64,000 nt of DNA from UBA7672 sp038326205. GTDB taxonomy: Bacteria > Pseudomonadota > Alphaproteobacteria > Caulobacterales > Hyphomonadaceae. Where the stretch lies: NCBI GenBank assembly GCA_038326205.1, contig JBBQJV010000008.1:18751-82750 (forward strand). Direction: 5' to 3'. The first letter of the stretch is position 1. Each line of letters opens with the position of its first letter. Of the stretch, positions 31,678-40,763 are shown piece by piece. The notes under the pieces were generated by a model. It made no database searches, was not told where the DNA came from, and worked only from the letters and a program-made list of their open reading frames with translations. The position numbers were made by a program, and so were the translations under genes.

Positions 31678-33011
31678 CCGATCTTGAAGCGCACGAAGCC
31701 CAGCACGCCTGTCGGGTCACCATCATAGAGTGGCGCCAGGGTATCGCTGGTCCAGTTCTTTGTAGCCGATAGGCCGAGCACCATTGTGAGCGTGTCACTG
31801 AGCGGGAGGTCGCGTGACACACCAAGCGTCGCACGCGCCACCTTCTCGATCGGGCCATGATGGATCAGGCCCAGCTCGTCCGTCTCGATCGCCTCGACGC
31901 GTGAGAAGATCGTCCAGGCCCGATCGAGCTTCCACGCCGCCTCGCCGAGCCAAGCATCCAGCGTGACATTCTCGCTGCTCTCCTTGCGCGCGAATGCTCC
32001 GGTGAATGACAGCGACCCATCGCCTATGACTTGCGTGTAGAGCGCGCTGGCCGACCATTTGGTGACATCGACATCGGGCTCCAGTTGTTCCGGGCTGGTC
32101 ACATCGGCCCAGCTCGCCTGCAGCGCCCAGTTGCGTCCGGGGTTCCACGACAGGCGCACCGCAGTCGAATCCAGCGCACCCGTCTCGATGTCATAGCGAT
32201 CCTGATCCGGCTCCCGCCCACGAAAGCGCGAGGCCTCGACCTTCAAATCGCCATTCACATAGCCGGCCGTCAGCACACCGAACGTGATGTGCGTTGAGTC
32301 TACCCAGTGGTGCGTGATCGGCGCCTCCGGGTTCACCTCCGCGGCCGGACGATGCATGAAGGCAGGCGGCCCAAACGCCGGCTCACCCGGCAGACCTCCA
32401 TAGACGAAAACGCTCTGTCCATTGCCCAGCTGATGCGAATAGCTCGCCGACAGCTCCATGAAGAAATCATGCGGATGCTGCCGGTCGACCAGCGTGTCGA
32501 CGCCATCGGCGGTCTCTCCGGCTGCAAGCAACAGCGGATAGCCGCGCTTGCCCATCAAGGGGTCGGGGCTCACCGCGCCGCGAAATTGCAGCACGTCGCC
32601 AGTTTCGAACCGCCGCTGCGCCACGCCCATCAGCATGCCGGCGAGAAACGCCTTGTCGTCGCCGCGGGGTCCGCCTTGCGATGTTGAGACGAGGTCGAGT
32701 GTGGCATGGCCCATCAACATCCAGTCTCCAGCACTGGACATAAGCATGCGATGCGGCGCTGCATCGGGTTGCCAGCTTGTGCCGCTGGCCTCGCGTGTCA
32801 TGGCATAGCTGCCAAGCGCGCTAGCCATCGCGTGCTGTGAATGGTCCATGCCTGGCATGTCGTCCATGCTGTTATCGCCAGCGTGGGTCTCGCTCGTTGC
32901 TTGTGTCTCAACCGGCGCCGTGTGGCCCGCATGCGCGGAGTGGTCTGTCGTTTGCGCCATCGCGGATGGCGTAAGTATGACCGCCGAAGCGATCAATGCA
33001 TATCGTGACAT
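31674..33011 (-). CDS. Met/His-rich exported beta-barrel-like protein
   Basis: 445 residues with a signal peptide MSRYALIASAVILTPSAMAQ. Residues 21-70 are rich in His and Met (TDHSAHAGHT, DDMPGMDHSQHAM), a pattern of copper-binding envelope proteins. The rest has alternating strands (GDGSLSFTGAFARKE, LSATKNWTSDTL), a C-terminal Gly-Phe-x-Arg-Phe and many aromatic residues, as in outer-membrane barrels found with copper-resistance genes. The ATG at 33011 is preferred to 33035 because it starts the signal peptide. The His-rich gene next to it supports a metal role. Confidence 0.72.
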   Translation of the reverse strand: MSRYALIASAVILTPSAMAQTTDHSAHAGHTAPVETQATSETHAGDNSMDDMPGMDHSQHAMASALGSYAMTREASGTSWQPDAAPHRMLMSSAGDWMLMGHATLDLVSTSQGGPRGDDKAFLAGMLMGVAQRRFETGDVLQFRGAVSPDPLMGKRGYPLLLAAGETADGVDTLVDRQHPHDFFMELSASYSHQLGNGQSVFVYGGLPGEPAFGPPAFMHRPAAEVNPEAPITHHWVDSTHITFGVLTAGYVNGDLKVEASRFRGREPDQDRYDIETGALDSTAVRLSWNPGRNWALQASWADVTSPEQLEPDVDVTKWSASALYTQVIGDGSLSFTGAFARKESSENVTLDAWLGEAAWKLDRAWTIFSRVEAIETDELGLIHHGPIEKVARATLGVSRDLPLSDTLTMVLGLSATKNWTSDTLAPLYDGDPTGVLGFVRFKIG

Positions 33012-33077
33012 GGGTCTGTCCTGATCTGAGTCCATGAAGCCGTCCTCCTGCGAGGCGGCATGCGTTTTGGTTTCAGG

Positions 33078-33497
33078 TCAGGCGCGGGGTGGGCGTAGGT
33101 CCGGGTCGGTCTCGCTCGAGGCGAAGCTAGCCTCGGCAGGCTGAAGCCAGGCATAGGCCTCGACATGCGTAGCTGTCGTTGCGCCGGCAATATCGATCCA
33201 TCCCGTCAGTGCGGCGATGCATTCACAATGCGGCGGCGGCTTTGACGCGCCGGAATGATTTCCGGAACTATCCGGCGAGCCGTGATCATGGCTCATGTCG
33301 GCGTGCATGTTCACCGCTGCGGCCTGCGATTCATGACAGGGCGGGGCGTCGTGATCTGTCGCCGCAACGTGCGCTGCTGTCTCGCTCGCCGCCGCTTGCG
33401 CGAGCCGCGCGCAATGCTGCGCGGCCGCCCCCATCTGTCCGGTGAAGACAAAGGCCGTGACGAGCGCCAGCAGGATGCGGGTCAGCCGCGAAATCAT
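33078..33497 (-). CDS. His-rich secreted protein, DUF2946-like
   Basis: 139 residues starting MISRLTRILLALVTAFVFTGQMGAAAQ, a signal peptide. The mature part has His/Cys clusters (ATDHDAPPCHES, NMHADMSHDHG, PPHCECIA) and the ending DLRPPRA seen in DUF2946-type proteins of copper loci. It probably binds metal in the periplasm. It lies 66 bp upstream of the Met/His-rich barrel gene on the same strand, so they may be one operon. Confidence 0.65.
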   Translation of the reverse strand: MISRLTRILLALVTAFVFTGQMGAAAQHCARLAQAAASETAAHVAATDHDAPPCHESQAAAVNMHADMSHDHGSPDSSGNHSGASKPPPHCECIAALTGWIDIAGATTATHVEAYAWLQPAEASFASSETDPDLRPPRA

Positions 33498-33546
33498 GTT
33501 GCCAAGATTGGCGCGCCCGTCACGGCTGTCAATCAAACTCGCCCGC

Positions 33547-34767
33547 CTAGCCGCCATTCGCCGCAGCGCGAACGGCCGCGATCATGGCTGCAGCCTTCTG
33601 GCTCTGGCCGCGATCCGTCGCCTTCGGCAAGGCGGAATTGACTGCAATCACGAGGTTCTCCTCCGGATAGACGTAGATGCCCTGACCGAAAATTCCGACG
33701 GCGCGGTAGCCGTCAGCCATCGGCCACCAGAAGTAACCATAGCTCGCGCCCTGTTCGCGGGCCTTACCCGGAACGTGATTGGTCGTGGCGTCATCGATGT
33801 ACCCGGCAGGCAGGGTGCTTTTGCCGTCGATCATGCCGCCGCCTGCCATGAACAGGCCGATGCGCGCATAGTCACGGAGCGTCATGCTCATGCAGCATCC
33901 GCCGCGCTCCAGTCCCGCCTTGTCGAGCATCCAGATCGCGTCCTGCTCCATGCCGAACGGCTTCCAGAGTTTTTCAGAGGCGTAGTCCGAGAGCGACTTG
34001 CCGCCGATGGCGCGCCTGAGCGCGATGCCGGCAAGATCCGTTTCGCCTGTCTTGTATTCCCAGATGGAGCTCGCAGGGGCCGCTCGCTTCAGCTTCGCCA
34101 TGTAGAGCAGCAGCGGATTGTTCGCGACGGAATCGCCGCCCTTGAAGGGCGCCGTGCCGGCCTGCGCCACGTCCGACTTTGGATTGGAATAGGTCTCGTC
34201 CCACTTCACGCCGCTTGTCATGGTCATCAGCTGGCGTAGGCTCACGCCGTCATAGGCGGTGCCTTTCAGTTCAGGCAGGTAGCGGGTCACCTGATCGTAT
34301 TCGGACTTGATCCAGCCGTCCTTGATCGCTGCTCCCATCAGGATCGAAGTGACCGACTTTGCAACAGAGAACGACGTCCAGCGATCCGTCGCCTTGCGGC
34401 CGAGCGCGTATTTCTCCAGCACGACTTCGCCGTCCTTGATGGCGATCAGACCGGAGACGCGGTTGGCTTTCATGAAGGCGTCGAGGGTCGACGATATCTT
34501 GCCGATCTTCACCTTCGGATTGATCTGCTTTGCAGCGGCGGGCAGGGGGTAGACCTTGTCGCCCTTCTTGACTGTGCCGACCTTGTAGACCTTCTCGATG
34601 GCAGGATAGCGCTCGAGCTGCTGTTTCTGGCTCCACGTCAGGATCGAAGCAACGGGCGGCTTGGTGATCGGATCCTGCGCAAAGGCGATGGGGCTCATGG
34701 CTGCTTGTATCAGGGCGCTGGCAAGCGCGCCGGCGACGATCGCCGTCAGGCGTTTCGTGGTGGTCAT
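33547..34767 (-). CDS. Serine hydrolase (beta-lactamase/penicillin-binding-protein-like)
   Basis: 406 residues with a signal peptide (LASALIQAAMSPIAFAQ). The SxxK motif is SVAKS (in WTSFSVAKSVTSILMG) and a YxN-type motif is likely in DETYSNPKSD. It belongs to the class C beta-lactamase-like serine hydrolases, which include esterases and peptidases such as 6-aminohexanoate-dimer hydrolase. GWFxG-like ends are absent, which fits the family. The actual substrate is unknown. Confidence 0.83.
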   Translation of the reverse strand: MTTTKRLTAIVAGALASALIQAAMSPIAFAQDPITKPPVASILTWSQKQQLERYPAIEKVYKVGTVKKGDKVYPLPAAAKQINPKVKIGKISSTLDAFMKANRVSGLIAIKDGEVVLEKYALGRKATDRWTSFSVAKSVTSILMGAAIKDGWIKSEYDQVTRYLPELKGTAYDGVSLRQLMTMTSGVKWDETYSNPKSDVAQAGTAPFKGGDSVANNPLLLYMAKLKRAAPASSIWEYKTGETDLAGIALRRAIGGKSLSDYASEKLWKPFGMEQDAIWMLDKAGLERGGCCMSMTLRDYARIGLFMAGGGMIDGKSTLPAGYIDDATTNHVPGKAREQGASYGYFWWPMADGYRAVGIFGQGIYVYPEENLVIAVNSALPKATDRGQSQKAAAMIAAVRAAANGG

Positions 34768-34866
34768 GAGGTCGTCCTCCCTCGGATCATATCTGATCGC
34801 GCAGGGGGAAACTCGCGCTACATTGCTCTCACCACAAGCCCCTGTTTAAAGGGCCCGCAGTATTGG

Positions 34867-37350
34867 CTAGCGGGCCGCGACAGCCTCGGGTCCAAGTTCG
34901 AGCTCGGCGCGTGCGGCCTTCGGCGCAGCCGTCTCCGGCAGTTGGCAGATCACCGACGTGCCCGTGCCGGGTGCGGATTTGATCTTCACGTCCCCACCAT
35001 GGAGTTCGACGAAGGACCGCACTAGCGCCAGGCCAAGGCCCGCGCCGCGCGTGTCGCCCGAGGTGAACGAGTCGAACACGCTCGACTGGCGCTCGGCAGC
35101 GATGCCGCGACCGTTGTCGGAGACAGCAAGGCGGATGATGTTCTCGTTAGGCACCGGCTTGGACGCTTCGATCTTGATGTGGCCGCCTGCACCCGTGAAG
35201 CGCAGCGCGTTGCTCAACAGATTGAAAAGCACCTGCTTGATGCGGCGTTCGTCGGCGTGAATGTTGCCGATGCGATCGTCACACAGGATCTCGACGCGCA
35301 CTTTGGTATTCTGTGCGGACGACACTACGAGGTCCACCGCGCCTTCCATCGCCGCGCGCAGGGAGAAGCTGGATAGCTCCAACTCCATCTTGCCGGCCTC
35401 GATCATGGCGAGGTCGAGAATGTTGTCGATGACTTTTGAGAGGTGGTCGGCGGCGGACAGGATCGAGTCGACCTGAACACGCTGCTTGTCGCTGAGGGGG
35501 CCCGGCATCTCGCTCTCCAGAAGTTCGGCATAGCCAAGAATGGTCGTGAGCGGCGAACGCAGCTGGTAGCTGACGTTCTGGACGAATTCGTTCTTCAGCT
35601 TGTCGGCGGCCTGCAGCGCTTCATTCTTGTCCTTCAGCGCCTGCTCTACCTTGCGTGCAGCAGTCACATCCATGAAGGCCACCAGGGTTGCGCCGTTGGG
35701 TAGCGGCTGGGTGATCCAGGTGATGGTCCGGTCGTTCGAGGTCCGCATCACGCCCTGTGCTGGTTGGCGATAGTCGGGCGAAGGGTTGGTCACGCGGCTG
35801 CGGATCGTCGCCCACACATTGCGGTCGTGGAAGATGCGAGCGCACTGGCCGACGACGGCGTCATAGTCCGGGCTGTCATTGAGCGTTTCGCGCGGCAATT
35901 CCCACAGCTCGGCAAACGCATCGTTGTGCAGGCGCAGGCGGCCATCGGCGCTGAACACCACCACGGCTTCGCGCAGATGGTCCAGCGTTGCTTTCTGAAC
36001 GTTTATCAGGCGATTGAACTCGGCCTTCAGCGTCACCTCGTCAGTGATGTCCTTGAACAGCAGCAGCGCGCCGCCCAGCGGGTGGCGCTGGCGCGTGACG
36101 CGGATGATGCGGCCGTCGGGCAGGTTCCAGAGGTTCTCGGTAAAATCGACTTTCTCGCCCTGGTAGTAGGCCAGCTCGTCGCGGCGCCATCTGCCGAAGT
36201 CCGGTTGCGCTGGCAGCTTGCGGCGCTCGCGCAGGCGGTCGAGCAGGGAGCCGTGGTCGGGCTTGTTCAGCAGCTCTGCGGGGTCGAGACCCCACATCGC
36301 CTGGAAGGCCCGGTTGTTGAAGATCAGTTTGCGATCCGGTCCGAAGATGGCGACGCCATCGGCCACGTGGTTCAGCGTGTCATCGTGCGCCTTGGAGTTC
36401 TTCTCCAGCGTTTCGCGCGCGTTTTCCTGTTCCGTGATGTCGAAGGCCATACCGCCGAGGCCGCCCGAAAGCGGGAACATCTTGACGCGCATGGCGCGGC
36501 GTTCGCCATCGACCACGATGTGACGCGTCTCGTCGGTCTCTGCGTTGGCGCTGATCGTCTTCTGCGCCTGAGTGGTCACATGCTGATCAAGAAGAATCTG
36601 ACGATCAAGCACATGGTCGATGCCCGGCGCACCGACAGCTTTCAGATAGGCGCGGTTGGCCCATTGCAGCTTGCCGGCGCCGCTCATGCGCCAGGCGGGG
36701 AAAGGCGCTTTGCCCAACATTTCGAGGAACGCCATCGGGTCGCGTGCAACAGCTGCGCGGGCTTCTTCGATGCGCGCCCGTGCGCCGGATTCTTCCAGGC
36801 CCTTGATGGTGGTATCGGTGATCCACAACACAGCGCGGGCGCCGGCGGTGCGGCCGTCGGCTTCGAGGAAGCGGCCGCTCGGCCCGATAATCGTCAGCGA
36901 GAACGGCGCGCCGTCTTTGCGCAACTGCTTGAGGCGTTCGCGCAGGGTCGTGTCCTGGCCGGCGCCATCGCGCGCTTCAAGATCGGCGAGGCCTTCGAGG
37001 ATGCGCTCGCCCGGATCTTCCGAGGTGCCATCATCTGCGAAACGGAGAATGCCCATCAGGGCTACGGGCGAGCCGTAAAGGTTCGGCATGCCCCATTCGG
37101 ATTGCTTGGGACGCGGCTTGCCCTCGGGCACGTCGGCGTCTTCCCAAACCATGATCACGCCGGGATGGGCGCCGAACACGCTCTCGGCGCGCGCCAGTTG
37201 CTCGCGCGCTTTCTGCTCCTGCTCGCGATACTTGCGGGCAGCGCCGCGCGCACCATCGGAAATCCGCAACGCCCAAAGCAGGGCTGCAATGCCAAACGCC
37301 GCCGCGCCCGCAACAAGCAGGACGAGGGGCTGGGTCATGTTCATGTCCAT
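34867..37350 (-). CDS. divL: DivL-type cell-cycle sensor kinase homologue with Tyr at the phosphorylation site
   Basis: About 827 residues. An N-terminal transmembrane helix (VLLVAGAAAFGIAALLWAL) is followed by several PAS domains (GVAIFGPDRKLIFNNRAFQAMWG; EAVVVFSADGRLRLHNDAFAELWEL). In the dimerisation domain the H-box reads FVQNVSYQLRSPLTTILGYAELL, with Tyr where kinases have His, the hallmark of DivL. The ATPase domain is complete (LLSNALRFT, DNGRGI, GAGLGLALVRS). In Caulobacter, DivL binds CckA and DivK to control CtrA. A perfect CtrA box stands 90 bp upstream of the ATG. GTG at 37380 is an alternative start. Confidence 0.92.
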   Translation of the reverse strand: MDMNMTQPLVLLVAGAAAFGIAALLWALRISDGARGAARKYREQEQKAREQLARAESVFGAHPGVIMVWEDADVPEGKPRPKQSEWGMPNLYGSPVALMGILRFADDGTSEDPGERILEGLADLEARDGAGQDTTLRERLKQLRKDGAPFSLTIIGPSGRFLEADGRTAGARAVLWITDTTIKGLEESGARARIEEARAAVARDPMAFLEMLGKAPFPAWRMSGAGKLQWANRAYLKAVGAPGIDHVLDRQILLDQHVTTQAQKTISANAETDETRHIVVDGERRAMRVKMFPLSGGLGGMAFDITEQENARETLEKNSKAHDDTLNHVADGVAIFGPDRKLIFNNRAFQAMWGLDPAELLNKPDHGSLLDRLRERRKLPAQPDFGRWRRDELAYYQGEKVDFTENLWNLPDGRIIRVTRQRHPLGGALLLFKDITDEVTLKAEFNRLINVQKATLDHLREAVVVFSADGRLRLHNDAFAELWELPRETLNDSPDYDAVVGQCARIFHDRNVWATIRSRVTNPSPDYRQPAQGVMRTSNDRTITWITQPLPNGATLVAFMDVTAARKVEQALKDKNEALQAADKLKNEFVQNVSYQLRSPLTTILGYAELLESEMPGPLSDKQRVQVDSILSAADHLSKVIDNILDLAMIEAGKMELELSSFSLRAAMEGAVDLVVSSAQNTKVRVEILCDDRIGNIHADERRIKQVLFNLLSNALRFTGAGGHIKIEASKPVPNENIIRLAVSDNGRGIAAERQSSVFDSFTSGDTRGAGLGLALVRSFVELHGGDVKIKSAPGTGTSVICQLPETAAPKAARAELELGPEAVAAR

Positions 37351-37439
37351 GGTCGTCTGGTCCCGCGGGGCCCGAATCACTTTACGCGAGGCATCCTACA
37401 GGCGGGCAGCCTCAGTTAACCAAATGGCAGGGCGCCGGG

Positions 37440-37454
37440 TTAACGGGCGGTTAA
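37440..37454. promoter_or_regulatory. CtrA box (perfect) upstream of divL
   Basis: TTAA-CGGGCGG-TTAA matches TTAA-N7-TTAA exactly, 90 bp before the divL ATG on the minus strand. It suggests that CtrA regulates its own upstream regulator. Confidence 0.78.
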
Positions 37455-37570
37455 ACCGCTGAACGGGGTCGGCAAAACTTGCCGAGTCCTACCCGGATTG
37501 GGTCTCTCTCAGCTCTGAAAGCTCGCAAACCACTGTTTTCGATACCGAAACAAAAACGATGCGCGCCGTC

Positions 37571-39091
37571 TCAGATTTCCTGATTGTACCCGCCGACCTC
37601 GGAAAACTTCGCGAGACGTGGCTTCACTTCACTGCGGAAAAGCGCCCGCATGTCGTCCTCGCCCTGCATGGACTCCACCACCACGACCAGTTCCGGCTTG
37701 TTCGACGAGGCCCGGACCAGCACCCAGGAGCCGTCGTCCAGGGTCACGCGGGCGCCGTTGACCGTGTTCACGTCGATGATCTTGCGGCCGAGGATTTCGC
37801 CGCCCGATCTGCCCAAGCCCTGATAGTCGGCGACGACCTGATCGACGATGCCGTACTTCTTCTCGTCGTCGCAGTGCGGGCTCATAGTGAGCGACGTCCA
37901 TGCATCCCCGAGTTCAGCCTTGAGGTCCGACAGCGACCGGCCGGGATTGCGGTCGAGCATCTGGAGCACGGCGGCGGCCGCGACCAGCGCGTCGTCATAG
38001 CCGTAGCCATAGGGCTTGCGGAAGAACATATGGCCCGACTTCTCGAAGCCGGCGAGGGCGTTCAGCTCTGTCGTGCGGCGCTTGATATAGCTGTGACCAG
38101 TCTTGAAATAATCAACCGTAACGCCGTTTGCCTTGAGCACCGGATCTGTCTTGTAGAGGCCGGTCGATTTCACATCGACGACGAACGTCGCACCCCGGTG
38201 CAGTTTCGACAGGTCGCGCGCGAGCAGCAGGCCGATCTTGTCGGCAAAGATTTCCTCGCCCTTGTCATCCACCACGCCAACGCGGTCGCCATCGCCATCG
38301 AAGCCGACACAGAGATCGGCGCCATGCTCTTTCACGGCCTGGCCCATCGAGACCAACATCTCGTGGTCTTCGGGGTTCGGGTTATATTTGGGGAAATTAT
38401 AGTCGAGGTTGGCGTCCATCTCGATCACCTCGGCGCCCATCGCGCGTAATGCGTCGGGTGCGAAGGCGCCCGCCGCGCCGTTGCCGCAGGCGCACACCAC
38501 TTTCAGCTTGCGCGTGAGCTTGATGTCCTTCGAGACGGCCTCGATATAACGCTCGCGCATGCTATCGACGCGCGCCAGCCGGCCGCCGGGTTGCGGATTG
38601 AATTTACCGCCGAGCACGATCTCCTTGAGACGGCCCATTTCCTCCGGTCCGAAGGTCAGCGGCTTGTTCGCGCCCATCTTCACGCCCGTCCAGCCATTCT
38701 CGTTGTGGCTTGCGGTGACCATCGCCACGCACGGAATATCGAGCGCGAATTGCGCGTAATAGGCGATCGGCGACAGGGCGAGGCCGATGTCATGCACCTC
38801 GAAGCCGGCCTCCAGCAGGCCCAGCGTCAGCGCCTGCTTTATCGACAGCGAGTACGAACGGTAATCGTGGCCCGTCACGATGCGCGGGGCGACCCCCATT
38901 TCCCGGATGAGCGTTCCGAGACCCAGACCGAGCGCCTGCACGCCCAGGAGGTTCAGTTCGGGCGCCTTGGGATATTGCGGCCCGCCAAACCACCAGCGCG
39001 CGTCGTACTCACGAAACCCCGTCGCTTTCACCAGCGCTGTTGTCTCGAAATCGTATGTGTTGGCCAACAAGTCAGTGCGGGGCGTTTTCAT
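37571..39091 (-). CDS. Phosphomannomutase/phosphoglucomutase
   Basis: 506 residues of the alpha-D-phosphohexomutase superfamily. The phosphoserine loop is VTASHNENGWTGVKMG, the metal loop FDGDGDRVGVVDD, the sugar loop AGFEKSGHMFFRKPYGYGYDDAL, and the phosphate loop near RASSNKPELVVVVES. It interconverts 6-phospho and 1-phospho hexoses for sugar-nucleotide synthesis. GFEKSGHMF rather than GEMSGH is a slight departure from the AlgC consensus. It lies upstream of divL with the CtrA box between. Confidence 0.92.
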   Translation of the reverse strand: MKTPRTDLLANTYDFETTALVKATGFREYDARWWFGGPQYPKAPELNLLGVQALGLGLGTLIREMGVAPRIVTGHDYRSYSLSIKQALTLGLLEAGFEVHDIGLALSPIAYYAQFALDIPCVAMVTASHNENGWTGVKMGANKPLTFGPEEMGRLKEIVLGGKFNPQPGGRLARVDSMRERYIEAVSKDIKLTRKLKVVCACGNGAAGAFAPDALRAMGAEVIEMDANLDYNFPKYNPNPEDHEMLVSMGQAVKEHGADLCVGFDGDGDRVGVVDDKGEEIFADKIGLLLARDLSKLHRGATFVVDVKSTGLYKTDPVLKANGVTVDYFKTGHSYIKRRTTELNALAGFEKSGHMFFRKPYGYGYDDALVAAAAVLQMLDRNPGRSLSDLKAELGDAWTSLTMSPHCDDEKKYGIVDQVVADYQGLGRSGGEILGRKIIDVNTVNGARVTLDDGSWVLVRASSNKPELVVVVESMQGEDDMRALFRSEVKPRLAKFSEVGGYNQEI

Positions 39092-39381
39092 GATGTATCC
39101 CGAATGATCCGAATTTCGTGTCAGAGGCGCGCCGACAAGACTGCTGGCGGCAGTGCATCAAAGGCGGCGCCAACGTAAAGTAATTCTTTAATTAAGCGAA
39201 ACCACCGGCAGTAATCTGTCTGTAAAAGTGTCAGGCCTCGACATGTTGCTAGCGCAGGCAGAGCCTCGCTATGTCCGGCGAAGTGTTGGGGCGTCGGGCA
39301 GCGTGGGGCAAACTTGGCGGGGCGATGCCCGGGTGAGGGAAGCGGTGATCCCGCTCCACAGCCCGGGCCGTTTGGCATTGC

Positions 39382-40452
39382 ATGATCCGCAATATTCAAG
39401 CGTTGAGAGCTGTGGCAGCCCTCGCGGTGGTTTGGCATCATCTGCAGACACAGATGAACCTGTATCTGGGCATCCCCCATCTTGGTTATTTCGGGCGGGC
39501 GGGGGTGGACGTTTTCTTCGTCATCTCCGGCTTCATCATGTTCCACACCACGCAGGAGCGTGCACGCACGACTTCAGAATTCTGGACCGACCGCATCGCA
39601 CGCATTGTTCCGGCCTACTGGCTACTGACCTTGCTCGCAGCTGGGCTCTTCTGGTTGGGTCTCAATCCGGGCGACGTGAAAGGGCTCAGCGCCACGGACG
39701 TCGCCGAGGACCTGCTGTTCCTGCCGCACTTCCGTGCCGACGGCGACGCCTACCCCGTCCTTGATGTTGGCTGGACGCTCAATTTCGAGATGTTCTTCTA
39801 CGCCTTGTTCGGCTTGAGCTTCGTGCTGAAGTCGCAGGCAAAATCACTTGCCGTCCTGACTGGCGTGTTCCTGCTCGGTGCAGCGCTCGTGCATGTCCAT
39901 GCGCCCCTGCCCAACACATTAAAGGCATGGCTGCAGCCGATCACGCTGGAGTTCGCTGCCGGCGGCGCCCTCGCGCTCATTTATCCGCGAGCTCAGGCAT
40001 GGTCGCGCAACACAAACCTTCTGGGAGGAGAAGTTGCGCTTGGGCTCGGTCTTACCGCTATCATTGTGGGCGGGTTGCTGTTCGGAAAGGACGTCAGCTG
40101 GAACTACGAACTGCGCGTACTGACGTTCGGTCTGCCTGCGACGCTCATTGTTGCTGGCGCTCTCATGCTTGAAACCGCCAACGTCACGGTTCGCTGCCGC
40201 CTGTTACTGCTGTTGGGCGCGGCAAGTTATTCGATCTACCTTGTCCATCATCTCGTCGTGCAATTCCTGGTTCGGCTAGCGGGCGGCATTTCGGCACATC
40301 CATCGCCGGGCATGGTTGTGGTCGAAGGCATCGCCATCTTCACTGCTGCGGCCACCATTGGCATTGCGGTGCACATCTGGGTCGAGCAACCGGCCTCCCG
40401 CTGGCTGGCGCGCAAGACGCATAGACCTGCCACCGCCCCCGCACCGACCTGA
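39382..40452 (+). CDS. Acyltransferase 3 family membrane protein
   Basis: 356 residues starting MIRNIQALRAVAALAVVWHH, with the family motif R...H near the start and GVDVFFVISGFIM, then RIARIVPAYWLLT. About ten transmembrane helices. Family members O-acylate sugars of lipopolysaccharide, exopolysaccharide or antibiotics. SYSIYLVHHLVVQFL near the end is also characteristic. The substrate cannot be told from the neighbours, although a phosphomannomutase lies divergently upstream. Confidence 0.88.
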   Translation: MIRNIQALRAVAALAVVWHHLQTQMNLYLGIPHLGYFGRAGVDVFFVISGFIMFHTTQERARTTSEFWTDRIARIVPAYWLLTLLAAGLFWLGLNPGDVKGLSATDVAEDLLFLPHFRADGDAYPVLDVGWTLNFEMFFYALFGLSFVLKSQAKSLAVLTGVFLLGAALVHVHAPLPNTLKAWLQPITLEFAAGGALALIYPRAQAWSRNTNLLGGEVALGLGLTAIIVGGLLFGKDVSWNYELRVLTFGLPATLIVAGALMLETANVTVRCRLLLLLGAASYSIYLVHHLVVQFLVRLAGGISAHPSPGMVVVEGIAIFTAAATIGIAVHIWVEQPASRWLARKTHRPATAPAPT

Positions 40453-40763
40453 GTGTGGGGCCAACCTTAAGGCAAATCTCGATCTGTGTCCCTGGTTCGA
40501 CAGGGGGCGGTCGCGCGAGACGTCGTTCACCCAACCTCCAGTGAAAATTGAAGTTTTCCTAGGTCCAAGCGCCCGACGCCGCACCCGCCGCGTATTCAGC
40601 GAAACCTTCAACGCAACAAATTTGCGACGGACTTCTGGAAAAGCTGGGGCGCCCCATGACAGGCGCTTGGACACTGATCCTCTCGTCCTCTGGGGGCGGA
40701 CATGCTACGCACGGCGAGGGATCAGCGTGTTAATCGACAAAAACAAAAAAAGAGAAAGAAGCG
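40453..40763. other. Intergenic region
   Basis: 311 bp between the acyltransferase and the secreted protein gene. I see no gene, repeat or strong hairpin. The last 30 bp are A-rich (ACAAAAACAAAAAAAGAG-like) and include GAGAAAGAAG, a possible ribosome binding site for the next gene. Confidence 0.5.

Noticed and set aside
35764..37419. 551-codon open frame on the plus strand opposite divL
   Set aside because: It is exactly antisense to divL, whose protein has clear domains; the frame is a by-product of GC-rich codon bias.
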